DNA from: Roseivirga pacifica
GTDB taxonomy: Bacteria; Bacteroidota; Bacteroidia; Cytophagales; Cyclobacteriaceae
DNA: 64,000 bases
Reading direction: 5' to 3'
NCBI RefSeq assembly: GCF_900111145.1
Contig: NZ_FOIR01000005.1
Span: 1-64,000 of the forward strand
Part shown: positions 9,114 through 18,540 of the stretch, one piece after another
How the letters are laid out: the number at the start of each line of letters is the position of its first letter
Numbering within the stretch: position 1 is the stretch's first letter
Translations under genes and position numbers: made by a program
Notes under the pieces: generated by a model
Seen by the model: only the letters and a program-made list of their open reading frames with translations
Database searches by the model: none
Told to the model about the DNA's origin: nothing

Positions 9114-10477
9114 TATCTATTCCCTCCTTCTTTTTTAAGTTTAGAATCCTCAGGCTTTGCTTGTTCAGCCTTTGGTCTGTAGGTGAGTTCCACTTTGTTT
9201 TCTGGAACAAAATATTTTTTAGCCACGCGCATTAAGTCTTCGCGTGTTACTTTTCTATAGCGCTCAATCTCAGTATTGATTAACTGGGTATCGTCAAAAT
9301 AAACGTGGTAGTTAGCCAAGCTTTCAGCAATTGACTGCACCGAACCATAACCCGACACAAAGTTGTTTTCAATTTGATTCTTAAGCTTTTGGAATTCACG
9401 CTCAGGAATTGGCGTTGTTTTCACTTCCTCAATCAGCTTATCTACCTCTTTGGCCAAGTCTTCTGTTTCGTACCCCTGGTTTGGTAGTGCAAAGTTGATG
9501 AACAAACCGCCATCTTCTAGAGCCAAAGGAATTGACTGAACCGCTAAGGCCATTCCCTTTTCATCTACCAATTCCTTTTGGAAACGTGAACTCTGCCCGC
9601 CAGACAATAGCTGCGTCAACATTTGTAGTGCGTAGTAATCTTCAGTGCCTTGCGGTGGCATTCTGTAACCTTGAATAACAGCCGGCACCTGAATATTATC
9701 GAACACTGTTGCTTCTACAGTGCCATCGAGCTTAGGCGCTGTAATTGACGGACGAGGAATATCTTTTGTACCTCTTTTAATTTCGCCAAAATACATTTCA
9801 ACCAATTTCTTGGCTTCCTTTTTATCTATATCGCCAGCTATTGTAAGTGTGGCGTTATTCGGCACATAAAAAGTCTCATAGAAATCCACAAAATCCTGAT
9901 CGGTTGCCGCATCAATATCTTCGAAGCTTCCGATTGGCGCCCACTCATAGTTGGTACCACCGTAAGCATTCTTAAGCATTTCAATCAAAATGGTTCCGTA
10001 AGGTCTGTTGTCTACACCACTTCGTTTTTCCTCTTTTACTACTTCCTTTTGCGTAGCAATTCCGGTGGAATCAATCTTTGCGTGCAACATTCTTTCCGAC
10101 TCCATGTACAAACCAAGCTCCAACTGGTTAGAAGGCAATGTTTCGTAGTAATAGGTTCTGTCGTTTGAAGTATTGGCATTCAAAGTACCACCAGCAGCCT
10201 GAATGATTTTGAAGTACTCACCACGCTTGATGTTAGGAGAACCTTCGAACATAAGGTGCTCGAAGAAGTGTGCAAAACCAGTGCGGCCCGGAGGCTCATT
10301 CTTAGACCCTACATGGTACAACACCGAAACCGTAACGATGGGCGTTGAATTGTCTTGGTGAAGAATTACGTGGAGCCCATTGTCCAACTCGTATTCTTCA
10401 AACTGGATGTTCTGTGCCTGAGCACTGACAGCCGTCAGCAGCACCAACCCCAGCAAATACCTAATTTTTCCTATCAT
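9113..10477 (-). CDS. M16 family zinc metallopeptidase, catalytic subunit
   Basis: A 454-residue insulinase/pitrilysin-type peptidase with a signal peptide (residues 1-22, ending AQA). The inverted zinc motif HxxEH is at residues 70-74 (HFFEH), and the distal Glu lies in LGLYMESERM. It degrades or processes peptides outside the cytoplasm. It overlaps the non-catalytic M16 gene by one base, so a 1:1 complex is likely, as known for paired bacterial M16 proteins. The C-terminus is lysine-rich (KKEGG). Confidence 0.92.
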   Translation of the reverse strand: MIGKIRYLLGLVLLTAVSAQAQNIQFEEYELDNGLHVILHQDNSTPIVTVSVLYHVGSKNEPPGRTGFAHFFEHLMFEGSPNIKRGEYFKIIQAAGGTLNANTSNDRTYYYETLPSNQLELGLYMESERMLHAKIDSTGIATQKEVVKEEKRSGVDNRPYGTILIEMLKNAYGGTNYEWAPIGSFEDIDAATDQDFVDFYETFYVPNNATLTIAGDIDKKEAKKLVEMYFGEIKRGTKDIPRPSITAPKLDGTVEATVFDNIQVPAVIQGYRMPPQGTEDYYALQMLTQLLSGGQSSRFQKELVDEKGMALAVQSIPLALEDGGLFINFALPNQGYETEDLAKEVDKLIEEVKTTPIPEREFQKLKNQIENNFVSGYGSVQSIAESLANYHVYFDDTQLINTEIERYRKVTREDLMRVAKKYFVPENKVELTYRPKAEQAKPEDSKLKKEGGNR

Positions 10478-10552
10478 AGTTACATTTTAATTTAAATGGT
10501 TTTCGAAAATAATGTGCAAGCACAGGCGAATTGGTACAGAAATGATTAGCGG

Positions 10553-10576
10553 AACTCCATCCGGCTGGATGGAGTT
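10553..10576 (-). terminator. Hairpin downstream of adenosine kinase gene
   Basis: Arms 10553-10562 and 10567-10576 are perfectly complementary (10 bp) around a GGCT loop. It sits 13 bases beyond the stop of the kinase gene. The T tract on the minus side is missing, so termination strength is uncertain. Confidence 0.5.
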
Positions 10577-10588
10577 TTAAGATGCCGT

Positions 10589-11581
10589 TTACTTTAACGA
10601 CTTAAGCACTTGTTGTGCATCGTGCCATGGTAGCCTTGGGCCAAATTGTGATACAACTTTAGAAGCTGCCATACTAGCCAATTTACCTGCAGCGGCCATG
10701 GGCATGCCGTTAGTAATTCCGTATAGAAAAGCGCCTGCAAACATATCGCCTGCACCGTTTGTATCTATCGCTTTGGTGTTATACGGTTCAATATCAATAA
10801 AGGTATCGCCATCAAAAATTATGGCACCATTTTCACCTTGAGTAATTACAAATTGTTTGGCTTCTTTTTTCAGTGCCTCTCTTGCAGCAAGCACATCGCT
10901 AGTTTCGGTATAAGCCATAGCCTCCTCTTCGTTACAGAAAAGCAGATCGACAGACGCGCCAATTACCTCCACAAACTTTTCTCTGAAAGCCTGAACAATA
11001 GATGGATCAGAAAGCGTGATAGAAGTTTTCACTCCATTTTCCTCAGCTATTTTTTTAGCCAGCTTCATGGCCTCCAAACCTGTTGGCGATGCCGTAAGGT
11101 AGCCCTCCAAGTACACAAACTTTGCGTCTTTAATGGCGTTTTCATCTACCTCGCTTGTCGACAGGTTGGTAGTTGCGCCAAGAAACGTATTCATGGTTCG
11201 GTCGGCATCTGGCGTAATCATTACCAAGCACTTGCCCGTAACACCGGCTTCTCGCTCAGCATTATCAAGGTTGGTTTTTACACCCGCATCATTCATGTCT
11301 TTCAAATAGAAATCACCGAATTCATCGTTTGCTACTTTGCACGAATAGAAGGAATTGCCGCCAAATTGGCTTACCGCAATTACTGTGTTGGCTGCTGACC
11401 CACCCGACTTGCGCTCGGTCTCCTGCTCGTTAATCGCACCAATTAGCCTGAACTGGGTATCCTCATCTACCAAGGTCATCAATCCCTTCTGCACTTTATG
11501 ATCGTATAAAAACTGATCATTTACCTTCAACTCCAGATCAACCAAGGCATTTCCAATGCCGTATACATCGTATTTTTTCAT
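10589..11581 (-). CDS. PfkB family carbohydrate kinase, adenosine kinase-like
   Basis: A 330-residue ribokinase-fold kinase. The N-terminal PfkB signature is GGSAANTV, and the C-terminal catalytic signature is DTNGAGDMFAGAF, with the catalytic Asp in GAGD. Length and the opening DVYGIGNALVDLE match bacterial adenosine kinase-like members that phosphorylate adenosine or a related nucleoside to the 5'-monophosphate. Substrate choice within PfkB is hard to read from sequence. It follows the GNAT-like gene by 9 bases and is probably co-transcribed with it. Confidence 0.87.
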   Translation of the reverse strand: MKKYDVYGIGNALVDLELKVNDQFLYDHKVQKGLMTLVDEDTQFRLIGAINEQETERKSGGSAANTVIAVSQFGGNSFYSCKVANDEFGDFYLKDMNDAGVKTNLDNAEREAGVTGKCLVMITPDADRTMNTFLGATTNLSTSEVDENAIKDAKFVYLEGYLTASPTGLEAMKLAKKIAEENGVKTSITLSDPSIVQAFREKFVEVIGASVDLLFCNEEEAMAYTETSDVLAAREALKKEAKQFVITQGENGAIIFDGDTFIDIEPYNTKAIDTNGAGDMFAGAFLYGITNGMPMAAAGKLASMAASKVVSQFGPRLPWHDAQQVLKSLK

Positions 11582-11590
11582 TGTTTCTAA

Positions 11591-12763
11591 TTAAAGACTC
11601 TTTGCTCTTTCAAATTCTTTAGTGCCATCGAAAAGTAGACGGTAAGTAATATGTGTTTTTACAACCTCACCTCCTATTTGTTCAACAACACGCATCATTT
11701 TGGGGTTAAAATCCCCAATCCAGTTCATTTCAATATCTTGATAGCTGCGCTGGCTCTTCTTCCATGCAAATTTACGCACAAAAGAAACTACCAAAGCACC
11801 TTCTATTCCTTTACGTTGATGGTCTGGCACAACACCAAACACAATCCCCAAAGCCTTATTTGTGGCTCCCGTTTTCAGCAAATACATGAATTTAAGCTTG
11901 CTCCACAGATTCCACTGCCCATTTAAATGCTTATAAATTTGGTTTAGCTCGGGCATAGAAAGAAAGAAAGCCACAGGTTCTCCCTTGTAAAAAGCAAACC
12001 AAAGTAGCTTCAGGTCTGCTACGGGCTTCAGTTGTTTAAAAATCCCTTCAGCCTGCTTCAATGTCATGGCCTTTACCCCGCTAAAACCTGCCCAAGCTTT
12101 GTTATACACCTCTAAAAAGTAGTGGTGCGCCTTAGCATATTCGCTCTTAGTAATATGGCGAAATTCGTAATCGGGATTGTTAATTTGAATATCAGCCTTT
12201 TCGTAAAACCTTCTAGAAAGCTCTACCTCAGAGCCCATTGGCCTGCTGTAGGTATACTGATTGAAGTAAAGTTTAAAGCCGTAATTCTCGAAAAGCGCCT
12301 TGTAGTAAGCAAAGTTGTATGGCATTTGGTAGTTAGGTTCACTAAAACCATCGACCAAAAGCCCCCACCAATTGTTGCGGTCGCCAAAGTTAACTGGGCC
12401 ATCCATGGCTTCCATTCCTTTGCTTTCTAACCATGCTTTGCCCTCATCAAAAAGCATATTGGCCGCCTCCTGATTATCTATGCACTCAAAAAAACCGACC
12501 CCACCGGTTGGCTGATCGTTCTTTTTGGCTGTCTTGGTATCGTAAAACGCAGCAATACGGCCAATTACTTGCTCGTTGTCATCGAGTAAAATCCAGCGAA
12601 TAGCCTCGCCATGACGAAAGCTTTTGTTTTTTGCCGGATCGAAAACTGCGCATATATCTTTATCGAGTGGCCTGATCCAGTTCTGCTCATTTTTGTAGAG
12701 CCTAACTGGCAACTGGATAAACTGCTTTTCGGATTTTTTGTCGTTAACTTCTTGGACTCTCAT
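11591..12763 (-). CDS. GNAT-like acyltransferase-fold protein of unknown function
   Basis: A 390-residue protein of a family common in Bacteroidota. Both halves look like GNAT folds: an N-terminal part with ILLDDNEQVIGRIAAFYD, and a C-terminal part with GIVFGVVPDHQRKGIEGAL, which resembles an acetyl-CoA pyrophosphate-binding motif (Q/RxxGxG/A). No signal peptide or membrane segment is seen. The substrate is unknown. Annotations as 'GTP cyclohydrolase' for such proteins are not supported by anything visible here. It probably forms an operon with the downstream kinase gene. Confidence 0.7.
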   Translation of the reverse strand: MRVQEVNDKKSEKQFIQLPVRLYKNEQNWIRPLDKDICAVFDPAKNKSFRHGEAIRWILLDDNEQVIGRIAAFYDTKTAKKNDQPTGGVGFFECIDNQEAANMLFDEGKAWLESKGMEAMDGPVNFGDRNNWWGLLVDGFSEPNYQMPYNFAYYKALFENYGFKLYFNQYTYSRPMGSEVELSRRFYEKADIQINNPDYEFRHITKSEYAKAHHYFLEVYNKAWAGFSGVKAMTLKQAEGIFKQLKPVADLKLLWFAFYKGEPVAFFLSMPELNQIYKHLNGQWNLWSKLKFMYLLKTGATNKALGIVFGVVPDHQRKGIEGALVVSFVRKFAWKKSQRSYQDIEMNWIGDFNPKMMRVVEQIGGEVVKTHITYRLLFDGTKEFERAKSL

Positions 12764-12837
12764 TCAATATTCTGCAAACCAAAAATAGTGAGTTCTTCAA
12801 AACATAAAAACGGCTGCAAATATATGATGAAGATTGC

Positions 12838-13707
12838 TCAAAGCCCCTTTGCGAGATTGGGGTAGTCCGTAATAATACCATCTACCCCTAGTTCTACCAA
12901 GTCTTTCATTTCCTTTAATGTATTTACCGTCCAAGGCACCACCTTCATACCCATGGCATGACAAGCCGCTACCGACTTCTTATTCAGCAACTTGTAGTAC
13001 GGACTGTAAGCATATGGCGTAAATCCTAAAGTTTCAATATTCTTTTCTACACCCTTAATATTTTCCACCAACGCGACTAATCTTACATTACTGTAAGTCT
13101 TGTGCCAATACTGCAACACCCTAAAATCGAAACACTGAATAGTATATCTATCGGCAGTCAGTTTGTCGGAAAGCAGATCGAAAACAAGCTCGGAAAACTC
13201 GGTAACTTCCGGATGACTTACACCATCGCCCTTCTCAGAACTCTTCAACTCTATATTATATTGAACTTTTGGCAGGTCATTATCTGCTAGGTATTGCTCA
13301 GCAGCGTCTATCACGTCTTTTAGCAAAGGCTTGGAAACCTTCATTGGCTCTTGCTCAGGAAAACGGCTATTGCCTCTAATGCCACAGTCATATTTGGCTA
13401 TCTCGGCATAAGTCATTTGATAAATATTGAAATCGTGTGCTTCGCCTTTAGCAATCGGTTCGCCATTGGGTTTTGAGCATATGTCGGCAGAAAGGTATGG
13501 CTCGTGCGAAACAAGCACTTGCTTATCTTTGGTAATTACCACATCAAGTTCCAAGGTTGTCACACCTTCTTCAATAGCTCTGATAAAAGCCGGAATGGTG
13601 TTCTCTGGCACCAAACCCCTTGCTCCTCTATGCCCTTGAATATCTAACTGTTGCGCAAATACTGCAGAAACCATAAAAGAAAAAGCCAATGTAAAAATGT
13701 ACTTCAT
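12838..13707 (-). CDS. Glycerophosphodiester phosphodiesterase family protein (secreted)
   Basis: A 289-residue GDPD enzyme hydrolysing glycerophosphodiesters to glycerol-3-phosphate and an alcohol. The chosen ATG (13707) begins a clear signal peptide (MKYIFTLAFSFMVSAVFAQQ); an upstream in-frame start would bury it. The catalytic N-terminus HRGARGLVPENT contains the His and Glu of the family, with ELDVVITKD supplying metal ligands. The C-terminus has the usual TIM-barrel end GVDGIITDYP. It is probably periplasmic. It is divergent from the M1 peptidase gene. Confidence 0.9.
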   Translation of the reverse strand: MKYIFTLAFSFMVSAVFAQQLDIQGHRGARGLVPENTIPAFIRAIEEGVTTLELDVVITKDKQVLVSHEPYLSADICSKPNGEPIAKGEAHDFNIYQMTYAEIAKYDCGIRGNSRFPEQEPMKVSKPLLKDVIDAAEQYLADNDLPKVQYNIELKSSEKGDGVSHPEVTEFSELVFDLLSDKLTADRYTIQCFDFRVLQYWHKTYSNVRLVALVENIKGVEKNIETLGFTPYAYSPYYKLLNKKSVAACHAMGMKVVPWTVNTLKEMKDLVELGVDGIITDYPNLAKGL

Positions 13708-13914
13708 AACTTCAATTTTGCCTAAAATAGAAAATGATTGCCGCAGCCAGATGAACACAATATTATGATTTTCGATGAAGCAATCCCTTAGTACTAAACG
13801 CAACAATGTTGCAAATAGATTAAAACAGCCATTATTTTACTCTAAAATTTATTTAATATTGTCAGTCTCAATCATTCATTGTTGATCAAAAAATTTGAAA
13901 CAAACACTAACGCT

Positions 13915-16143
13915 ATGAAAGCCATATTAACACTTGCGCTATCAATCTTTACGCTCGGCTTAGCTGCCCAAACCCAATGGGGAGCCAAATTCGAGCAGAT
14001 TGATAATTTGCTACCCACACCCAATCAATACAGAACAGGCTCTGGTGAACCCGGACCAGCCTACTGGCAACAACAAGCCGACTACAAAATTAAGGTTACG
14101 CTAGACGATACGAACCAGAAAGTAACCGGCTCAGAAGTAATTACCTACCACAACAATTCCCCTTCTACCCTAAAATACTTATGGGTGCAGTTGGACCAAA
14201 ACGTAAGACAAAAAGACAACCTAGGCGCTATAACCAGTGGTGGCAGTGCCATACCAGATAATGCAAAAGCCATAGGCACGGCACAGGCTCAAAGCATTTT
14301 TGGCGACACGGGTTTTGACGGTGGCTTCAAACTAATGAGCGTTAAAGACACCAAGGGAAACGACCTTAACTACACCATTAATTACACCATGATGAAGATT
14401 GAGCTACCTGAGCCTTTGGCCACAGGCGAAAGCTTCAATTTTGCCATTGACTGGTGGTACAATGTAAATGACAGAGGTTTGATTGGCGGCCGTTCTGGTT
14501 ATGAATACTTTAAAGAAGACGATAACTACCTCTACACCATAGCGCAATTCTACCCACGCATGGCCGTTTACGATGATTTTAATGGATGGCAGAACAAGCA
14601 ATTTATGGGCTCTGGTGAGTTTGCACTTACTTTTGGCGATTTTGAAGTAGAGATCACAGTTCCTTCTGACCACATTGTGGCATCGACTGGTGAACTGCAA
14701 AACCCAAGCGATGTACTGAGCAAAGAGCAACAAAAGCGTTTTGACAAGGCCAAGAAGACCTATGACAAACCGGTAATTATTGTAACCGAAAAAGAGGCTA
14801 TTGCCAATGAGAAGGAAAAAGCTACTGACACAAAAACATGGGTTTACCATGCACAGAATGTGAGGGACTTTGCCTTTGCTTCTTCAAGAAAATTTATTTG
14901 GGATGCTATGGCTGTAAAAGTTGGCAACAACACGCCTTTGGCCATGTCTTACTATCCTAAAGAAGGTAACCCACTTTGGGAGCGTGAGTCTACTATTGCA
15001 GTTAAAAACACGCTCATCAATTATTCAGAAATGACAATTGACTACCCTTACCCGGTAGCCATTTCGGTACATGCTGCGAGCATCGGTATGGAATACCCAA
15101 TGATCTGCTTCAACTTTGGCCGCCCAAGAGCTGACGGCACTTACGATGACTTTATTAAAACCAGAATGGTTTATGTAATTGTGCACGAGGTTGGGCACAA
15201 CTTCTTCCCAATGATTGTAAACTCTGACGAACGCCAGTGGGCTTGGATGGATGAAGGTCTGGACTCTTTCTTGGAATATATGACCATGAAAAAATACTAC
15301 CCTGATTTACCGTACAACAGCAACGATCCAGCTTCTATTGTACCTTACATGAAGGGCAGCAAAGATTACCAACGCCCAATCATGACCAACCCAGAGCAGT
15401 CTATGCAACTTGGGCCAGAGGCTTACTCTAAACCTTCGGCAGCATTGGTGATTTTGCGCGAGCAGGTTATGGGACCCGAATTATTCGACCAAGCATTTAA
15501 AGAGTATGCCGAAAGATGGGCATTTAAGCACCCAAAACCAGCGGACTTCTTCCGTACTATGGAAGATGCCTCGGCAGTAGACCTTGATTGGTTCTGGAAA
15601 GGCTGGTTCTACAGCACCGACCATGTGGACGTTGAAGTAGCGAACGTAAAATGGATGCGCGTAAAAGGCGAAGGCCAAACTTTTGAAGGCCAAGTTCAAA
15701 CGCAAGGCGGTAACCTTGGCGAAGGTGAAGGCGCTGATGGCAACCCTTTCTTCGGGCAACCACAAGAGCTAGAGCTTACCGATACACAAGTGCGTGGAGA
15801 GTACAGAGGAGAAATTGACAATGATGCCATTAGGGAGCGTTTTGCAGGCAAAAACGTGTACCAAGCCACTTTTACGAATGTTGGTGGCTTGGCAACGCCA
15901 ATTATTGTAGAGTGGACTTATAAAGACGGCACCACAGAAATTGAAAAAGTACCGGCAGAAATCTGGCGATACAATGAAAAGCAGGTAACGCACATGTTTG
16001 TAAAAGACAAAGAAGTAGCCAGCGTGGTTTTCGACCCAAACAAAGAACTTAGTGACACTGATTTAGAGAACAACTCATTCCCTAAGCCAGCTAGTAACAC
16101 TGATTCTCGATTCGAAAGCTTTAAAAAGGGCAACGGGAATTAA
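13915..16143 (+). CDS. M1 family metallopeptidase (secreted)
   Basis: A 742-residue zinc aminopeptidase-type enzyme. The start is the ATG at 13915, because it opens a signal peptide (MKAILTLALSIFTLGLAAQT); a TTG further upstream would extend it by 12 residues. The zinc motif HEVGH is at residues 424-428, with the third ligand in WMDEGLDSFLEY about 20 residues on. The usual GAMEN exopeptidase motif appears as GMEYP (in SIGMEYPMICF), a Bacteroidota variant. The C-terminal 150 residues are beta-rich and Gly/Gln-rich. It probably cleaves peptides in the periplasm or on the surface. Confidence 0.9.
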   Translation: MKAILTLALSIFTLGLAAQTQWGAKFEQIDNLLPTPNQYRTGSGEPGPAYWQQQADYKIKVTLDDTNQKVTGSEVITYHNNSPSTLKYLWVQLDQNVRQKDNLGAITSGGSAIPDNAKAIGTAQAQSIFGDTGFDGGFKLMSVKDTKGNDLNYTINYTMMKIELPEPLATGESFNFAIDWWYNVNDRGLIGGRSGYEYFKEDDNYLYTIAQFYPRMAVYDDFNGWQNKQFMGSGEFALTFGDFEVEITVPSDHIVASTGELQNPSDVLSKEQQKRFDKAKKTYDKPVIIVTEKEAIANEKEKATDTKTWVYHAQNVRDFAFASSRKFIWDAMAVKVGNNTPLAMSYYPKEGNPLWERESTIAVKNTLINYSEMTIDYPYPVAISVHAASIGMEYPMICFNFGRPRADGTYDDFIKTRMVYVIVHEVGHNFFPMIVNSDERQWAWMDEGLDSFLEYMTMKKYYPDLPYNSNDPASIVPYMKGSKDYQRPIMTNPEQSMQLGPEAYSKPSAALVILREQVMGPELFDQAFKEYAERWAFKHPKPADFFRTMEDASAVDLDWFWKGWFYSTDHVDVEVANVKWMRVKGEGQTFEGQVQTQGGNLGEGEGADGNPFFGQPQELELTDTQVRGEYRGEIDNDAIRERFAGKNVYQATFTNVGGLATPIIVEWTYKDGTTEIEKVPAEIWRYNEKQVTHMFVKDKEVASVVFDPNKELSDTDLENNSFPKPASNTDSRFESFKKGNGN

Positions 16144-16165
16144 TTCTTGCTGAAGCAAAAGCCTT

Positions 16166-16239
16166 AAAGAGGCTGTCTCAAAACACTGCAGGTTCAAACC
16201 ACTAATGGAATTGCCCCATGCTTTTGAGACAGCCTCTTT
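16166..16239 (+). terminator. Long-stem terminator after the M1 gene
   Basis: Arms 16166-16183 and 16222-16239 are 18-bp perfect inverted repeats around a 38-nt loop, followed by a run of T. It lies 22 bases after the M1 stop. The stem is longer than most terminators. Confidence 0.75.
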
Positions 16240-16353
16240 TTTTTTATGCCCTACATTTTCGTTCCCGTTTGTCTAAAAAACCAAGCAGTTCGTCCGATTG
16301 CCAAAACCCAACAGCCGAGGTTTCGTTGTCTCCATCAGCTAAACATTTTTTAA

Positions 16354-16563
16354 TTGGAAGAGAGATCAACACTTGTGGAAGAGCAGCCGGCTTATAAATT
16401 GGCCGTGCCTTTATTTTTACTTACCTGCCTACCCTATTTCGGTACCATTATTTATGATGTTACCCGTTGTTGCGGCAAGATCGACAATACCTTTGTGTAT
16501 TTTGGAGGCTTTTACCTTATGCTCGGGGCGCTCTATTTAGTTATCCGGTATTTTAAGAAGTAA
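16354..16563 (+). CDS. Small two-helix membrane protein
   Basis: A 69-residue reading frame with two hydrophobic helices (about residues 17-33 and 46-65) separated by a short loop containing CC, and a basic end (RYFKK). A stop precedes it directly, so translation must start at TTG 16354 or GTG 16375; no ATG is available before the first helix. No family is recognised. It lies 44 bases upstream of the acyltransferase gene and may be co-transcribed with it. The hydrophobic layout supports a real gene, but the lack of an ATG leaves doubt. Confidence 0.45.
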   Translation: MEERSTLVEEQPAYKLAVPLFLLTCLPYFGTIIYDVTRCCGKIDNTFVYFGGFYLMLGALYLVIRYFKK

Positions 16564-16607
16564 CCAGTTTGGGTTAATTCCATATATTTCGGTTTAACAC
16601 ATACCAA

Positions 16608-17729
16608 ATGGTGCAAAAAACCGAAAGACTACTTTCTCTAGATGTATTCCGCGGGCTTACCATAGCCCTAATGATTTTGGTGAACAACCCCGGTAGTTGG
16701 GGGCATGTTTATCCTCCACTTCTACATGCCGATTGGCATGGAGTAACTCCTACCGATCTGGTGTTTCCATTCTTTCTTTTCATTATTGGCGTATCGCTCT
16801 ACATGTCGTACAGCAAGTACGATCATAAACTGTCGAAGCAAAGCGCGATAAAGATCATTAAACGCAGTGCACTGATATTCCTAATTGGTCTGGCCCTGCA
16901 CTTCTACCCTTTTTATAATAAAAGCTTCGAAAGCATACGCATAATGGGCGTTTTGCAGCGCATAGGCCTGGCCTATTTAATTGCTGCTTTCCTATGCCTG
17001 AGCATTTCTATCAAAAACCTATGGAGAGTCGCCTTGCTCATTTTAATCTTTTACTGGACAAGCTCCATTATTCATGGAGGGGAAAACCCTTTTAGTATCG
17101 AAGACAATTGGGTGAGGGCAATAGACCTTAAGGTGCTTGGCGAAAACCATATGTGGAAAGGAAAAGGAATCTCTTTCGATCCGGAAGGCATAATGAGCAG
17201 TATTCCGGCAGCTATATCCATTGTTTTTGGTTTCTACATTGGGGCTCTTATCCAAAAATATAAAGAGCAGCATCTGCTGGTAAAAAACCTGCTTTTGGTT
17301 GGAGTGATAGCCGTATTCGTTGGCTTATGCTGGAGCATCTATTTCCCACTTAACAAATCGCTATGGACCAGTTCTTATGTAATTTACACCGGAGGCTTGG
17401 CCTGCATGGTGTTAGGCATTTTGGTAGAAATACTGGATGTAAGGAAAAGACAGAGCTGGGCTAAGCCATTTCAGGTCTTTGGCCTAAACCCATTAATTAT
17501 CTTTGTTTTCTCGGGTGTCTTCGTGAAAACCATGCTCTACATTGTTCGCTGGACCAACGAGGCTGGTAATACCATCAATGGAAATAGCTGGCTTTGGGCA
17601 AACATTTTTAGTCAAATCACTCCCAACCACCTAAAGTTTTCATCTTTACTAATGGCCTTGTTTCATCTGGCCATTTGCTACTTGCTGGGTTATGTTTTGT
17701 ACCGAAAGAAAATCGTGATCAAAGTATAA
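16608..17729 (+). CDS. Membrane acyltransferase, NagX/HGSNAT-like (DUF5009)
   Basis: A 373-residue polytopic membrane protein. It begins with the family signature RLLSLDVFRGLTIALMILVN, then HADWHGVTPTDLVFPFFLF; the conserved His in this region is the likely acyl carrier in HGSNAT-type enzymes. About ten hydrophobic segments follow. Relatives transfer acetyl groups across the membrane to amino sugars such as glucosamine residues. No amino-sugar catabolic genes are adjacent, so the substrate is open. Confidence 0.85.
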   Translation: MVQKTERLLSLDVFRGLTIALMILVNNPGSWGHVYPPLLHADWHGVTPTDLVFPFFLFIIGVSLYMSYSKYDHKLSKQSAIKIIKRSALIFLIGLALHFYPFYNKSFESIRIMGVLQRIGLAYLIAAFLCLSISIKNLWRVALLILIFYWTSSIIHGGENPFSIEDNWVRAIDLKVLGENHMWKGKGISFDPEGIMSSIPAAISIVFGFYIGALIQKYKEQHLLVKNLLLVGVIAVFVGLCWSIYFPLNKSLWTSSYVIYTGGLACMVLGILVEILDVRKRQSWAKPFQVFGLNPLIIFVFSGVFVKTMLYIVRWTNEAGNTINGNSWLWANIFSQITPNHLKFSSLLMALFHLAICYLLGYVLYRKKIVIKV

Positions 17730-17785
17730 ATCACTTTCATTTAAGTCCTAAATCGAATAGATTTATATCATCAACATACACAATT

Positions 17786-18385
17786 ATGATTACCCAAGCA
17801 GAAAACAGCACCGCCTTTAAGGATCGCATTAAGCTTCCGTTTACGTTCGATGTAAACAAACTTCAAGAAGAGTACAAAGCTCTAAAACTTGGCAGCTTTA
17901 CCTATTACAACGTAATTCCCTTGCGTTCGCCAGCTCACTTGGTTGACACCTCCTTGCCTTTTCCTCCACCAGCTGACGACTATGCTGATGGTTCGTGGTG
18001 CGACTGGATGGACACTCAAGAGCTAGAGAAATCGCCCTACCTTAATGAGGTGGTAGATTTTTTTAAGGCCAAAACCAAGGTAACATTGGTTAGGCTTCTT
18101 CGCTTGGCACCCAACTCTACGGTAAAAGAACACACCGACCCAACGCTTGGTATAGAAATAGAAAAATCTGTGGTGCGCCTAACCGTTCCAATTTTCTCCA
18201 ACGAGCAAGTGGAGTTTTATCTAAACGATGAATTGATGCATATGGCATTGGGCGAATGCTGGTATATGCGCCTAACCGACCCACACAGAATTATTAATAA
18301 CAGCACTGAAGAACGCGTAAACCTTACCATCGACATGATTCCCAACGAATGGCTAAGAGGAGTGATTGAGGAGAGTCAGGGGTAG
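17786..18385 (+). CDS. Aspartyl/asparaginyl beta-hydroxylase-like dioxygenase
   Basis: A 199-residue cupin-fold protein of the Fe(II)/2-oxoglutarate Asp/Asn beta-hydroxylase family. The iron ligands are visible in VKEHTDP (the HxD pair) and in LTDPHRIINNS (distal His), and the 2-oxoglutarate-binding Arg is probably the one in HRIINN. The ATG at 17786 is preferred because upstream sequence in frame lies inside the previous gene. The substrate is unknown; family members hydroxylate peptides or free amino acids. An 11-copy heptamer repeat begins at the base after the stop. Confidence 0.82.
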   Translation: MITQAENSTAFKDRIKLPFTFDVNKLQEEYKALKLGSFTYYNVIPLRSPAHLVDTSLPFPPPADDYADGSWCDWMDTQELEKSPYLNEVVDFFKAKTKVTLVRLLRLAPNSTVKEHTDPTLGIEIEKSVVRLTVPIFSNEQVEFYLNDELMHMALGECWYMRLTDPHRIINNSTEERVNLTIDMIPNEWLRGVIEESQG

Positions 18386-18462
18386 ATTTGCGATTTGCGA
18401 TTTGCGATTTGCGATTTGCGATTTGCGATTTGCGATTTGCGATTTGCGATTTGCGATTTGCG
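18386..18462. repeat. 11 tandem copies of the heptamer ATTTGCG
   Basis: 77 bases made of exactly eleven perfect 7-bp units. The array starts directly after the TAG of the hydroxylase gene. It is not a multiple-of-three coding repeat and lies outside any gene. Arrays of this kind arise by replication slippage and vary in copy number. Confidence 0.97.
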
Positions 18463-18540
18463 AAGTTTGATGCTTGAAACCTATATTCAAAGACTTTTGA
18501 CGGGATTACCTTCGGTGATCCTTGGGTGGGGGATTCAACC

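Noticed and set aside
10838-11398. A 186-residue plus-strand frame inside the adenosine kinase gene
   Set aside because: It is fully antisense to a clear PfkB kinase and has a Cys/Phe-rich, non-protein-like composition.
16166-16239. The 18-bp inverted repeat after the M1 gene as an insertion-sequence end
   Set aside because: No transposase fragment or target duplication is present; a T run after the stem and its place after a gene fit a terminator.
18386-18462. The heptamer array as a CRISPR
   Set aside because: The units are 7 bp with no spacers, and there are no cas genes in the window.
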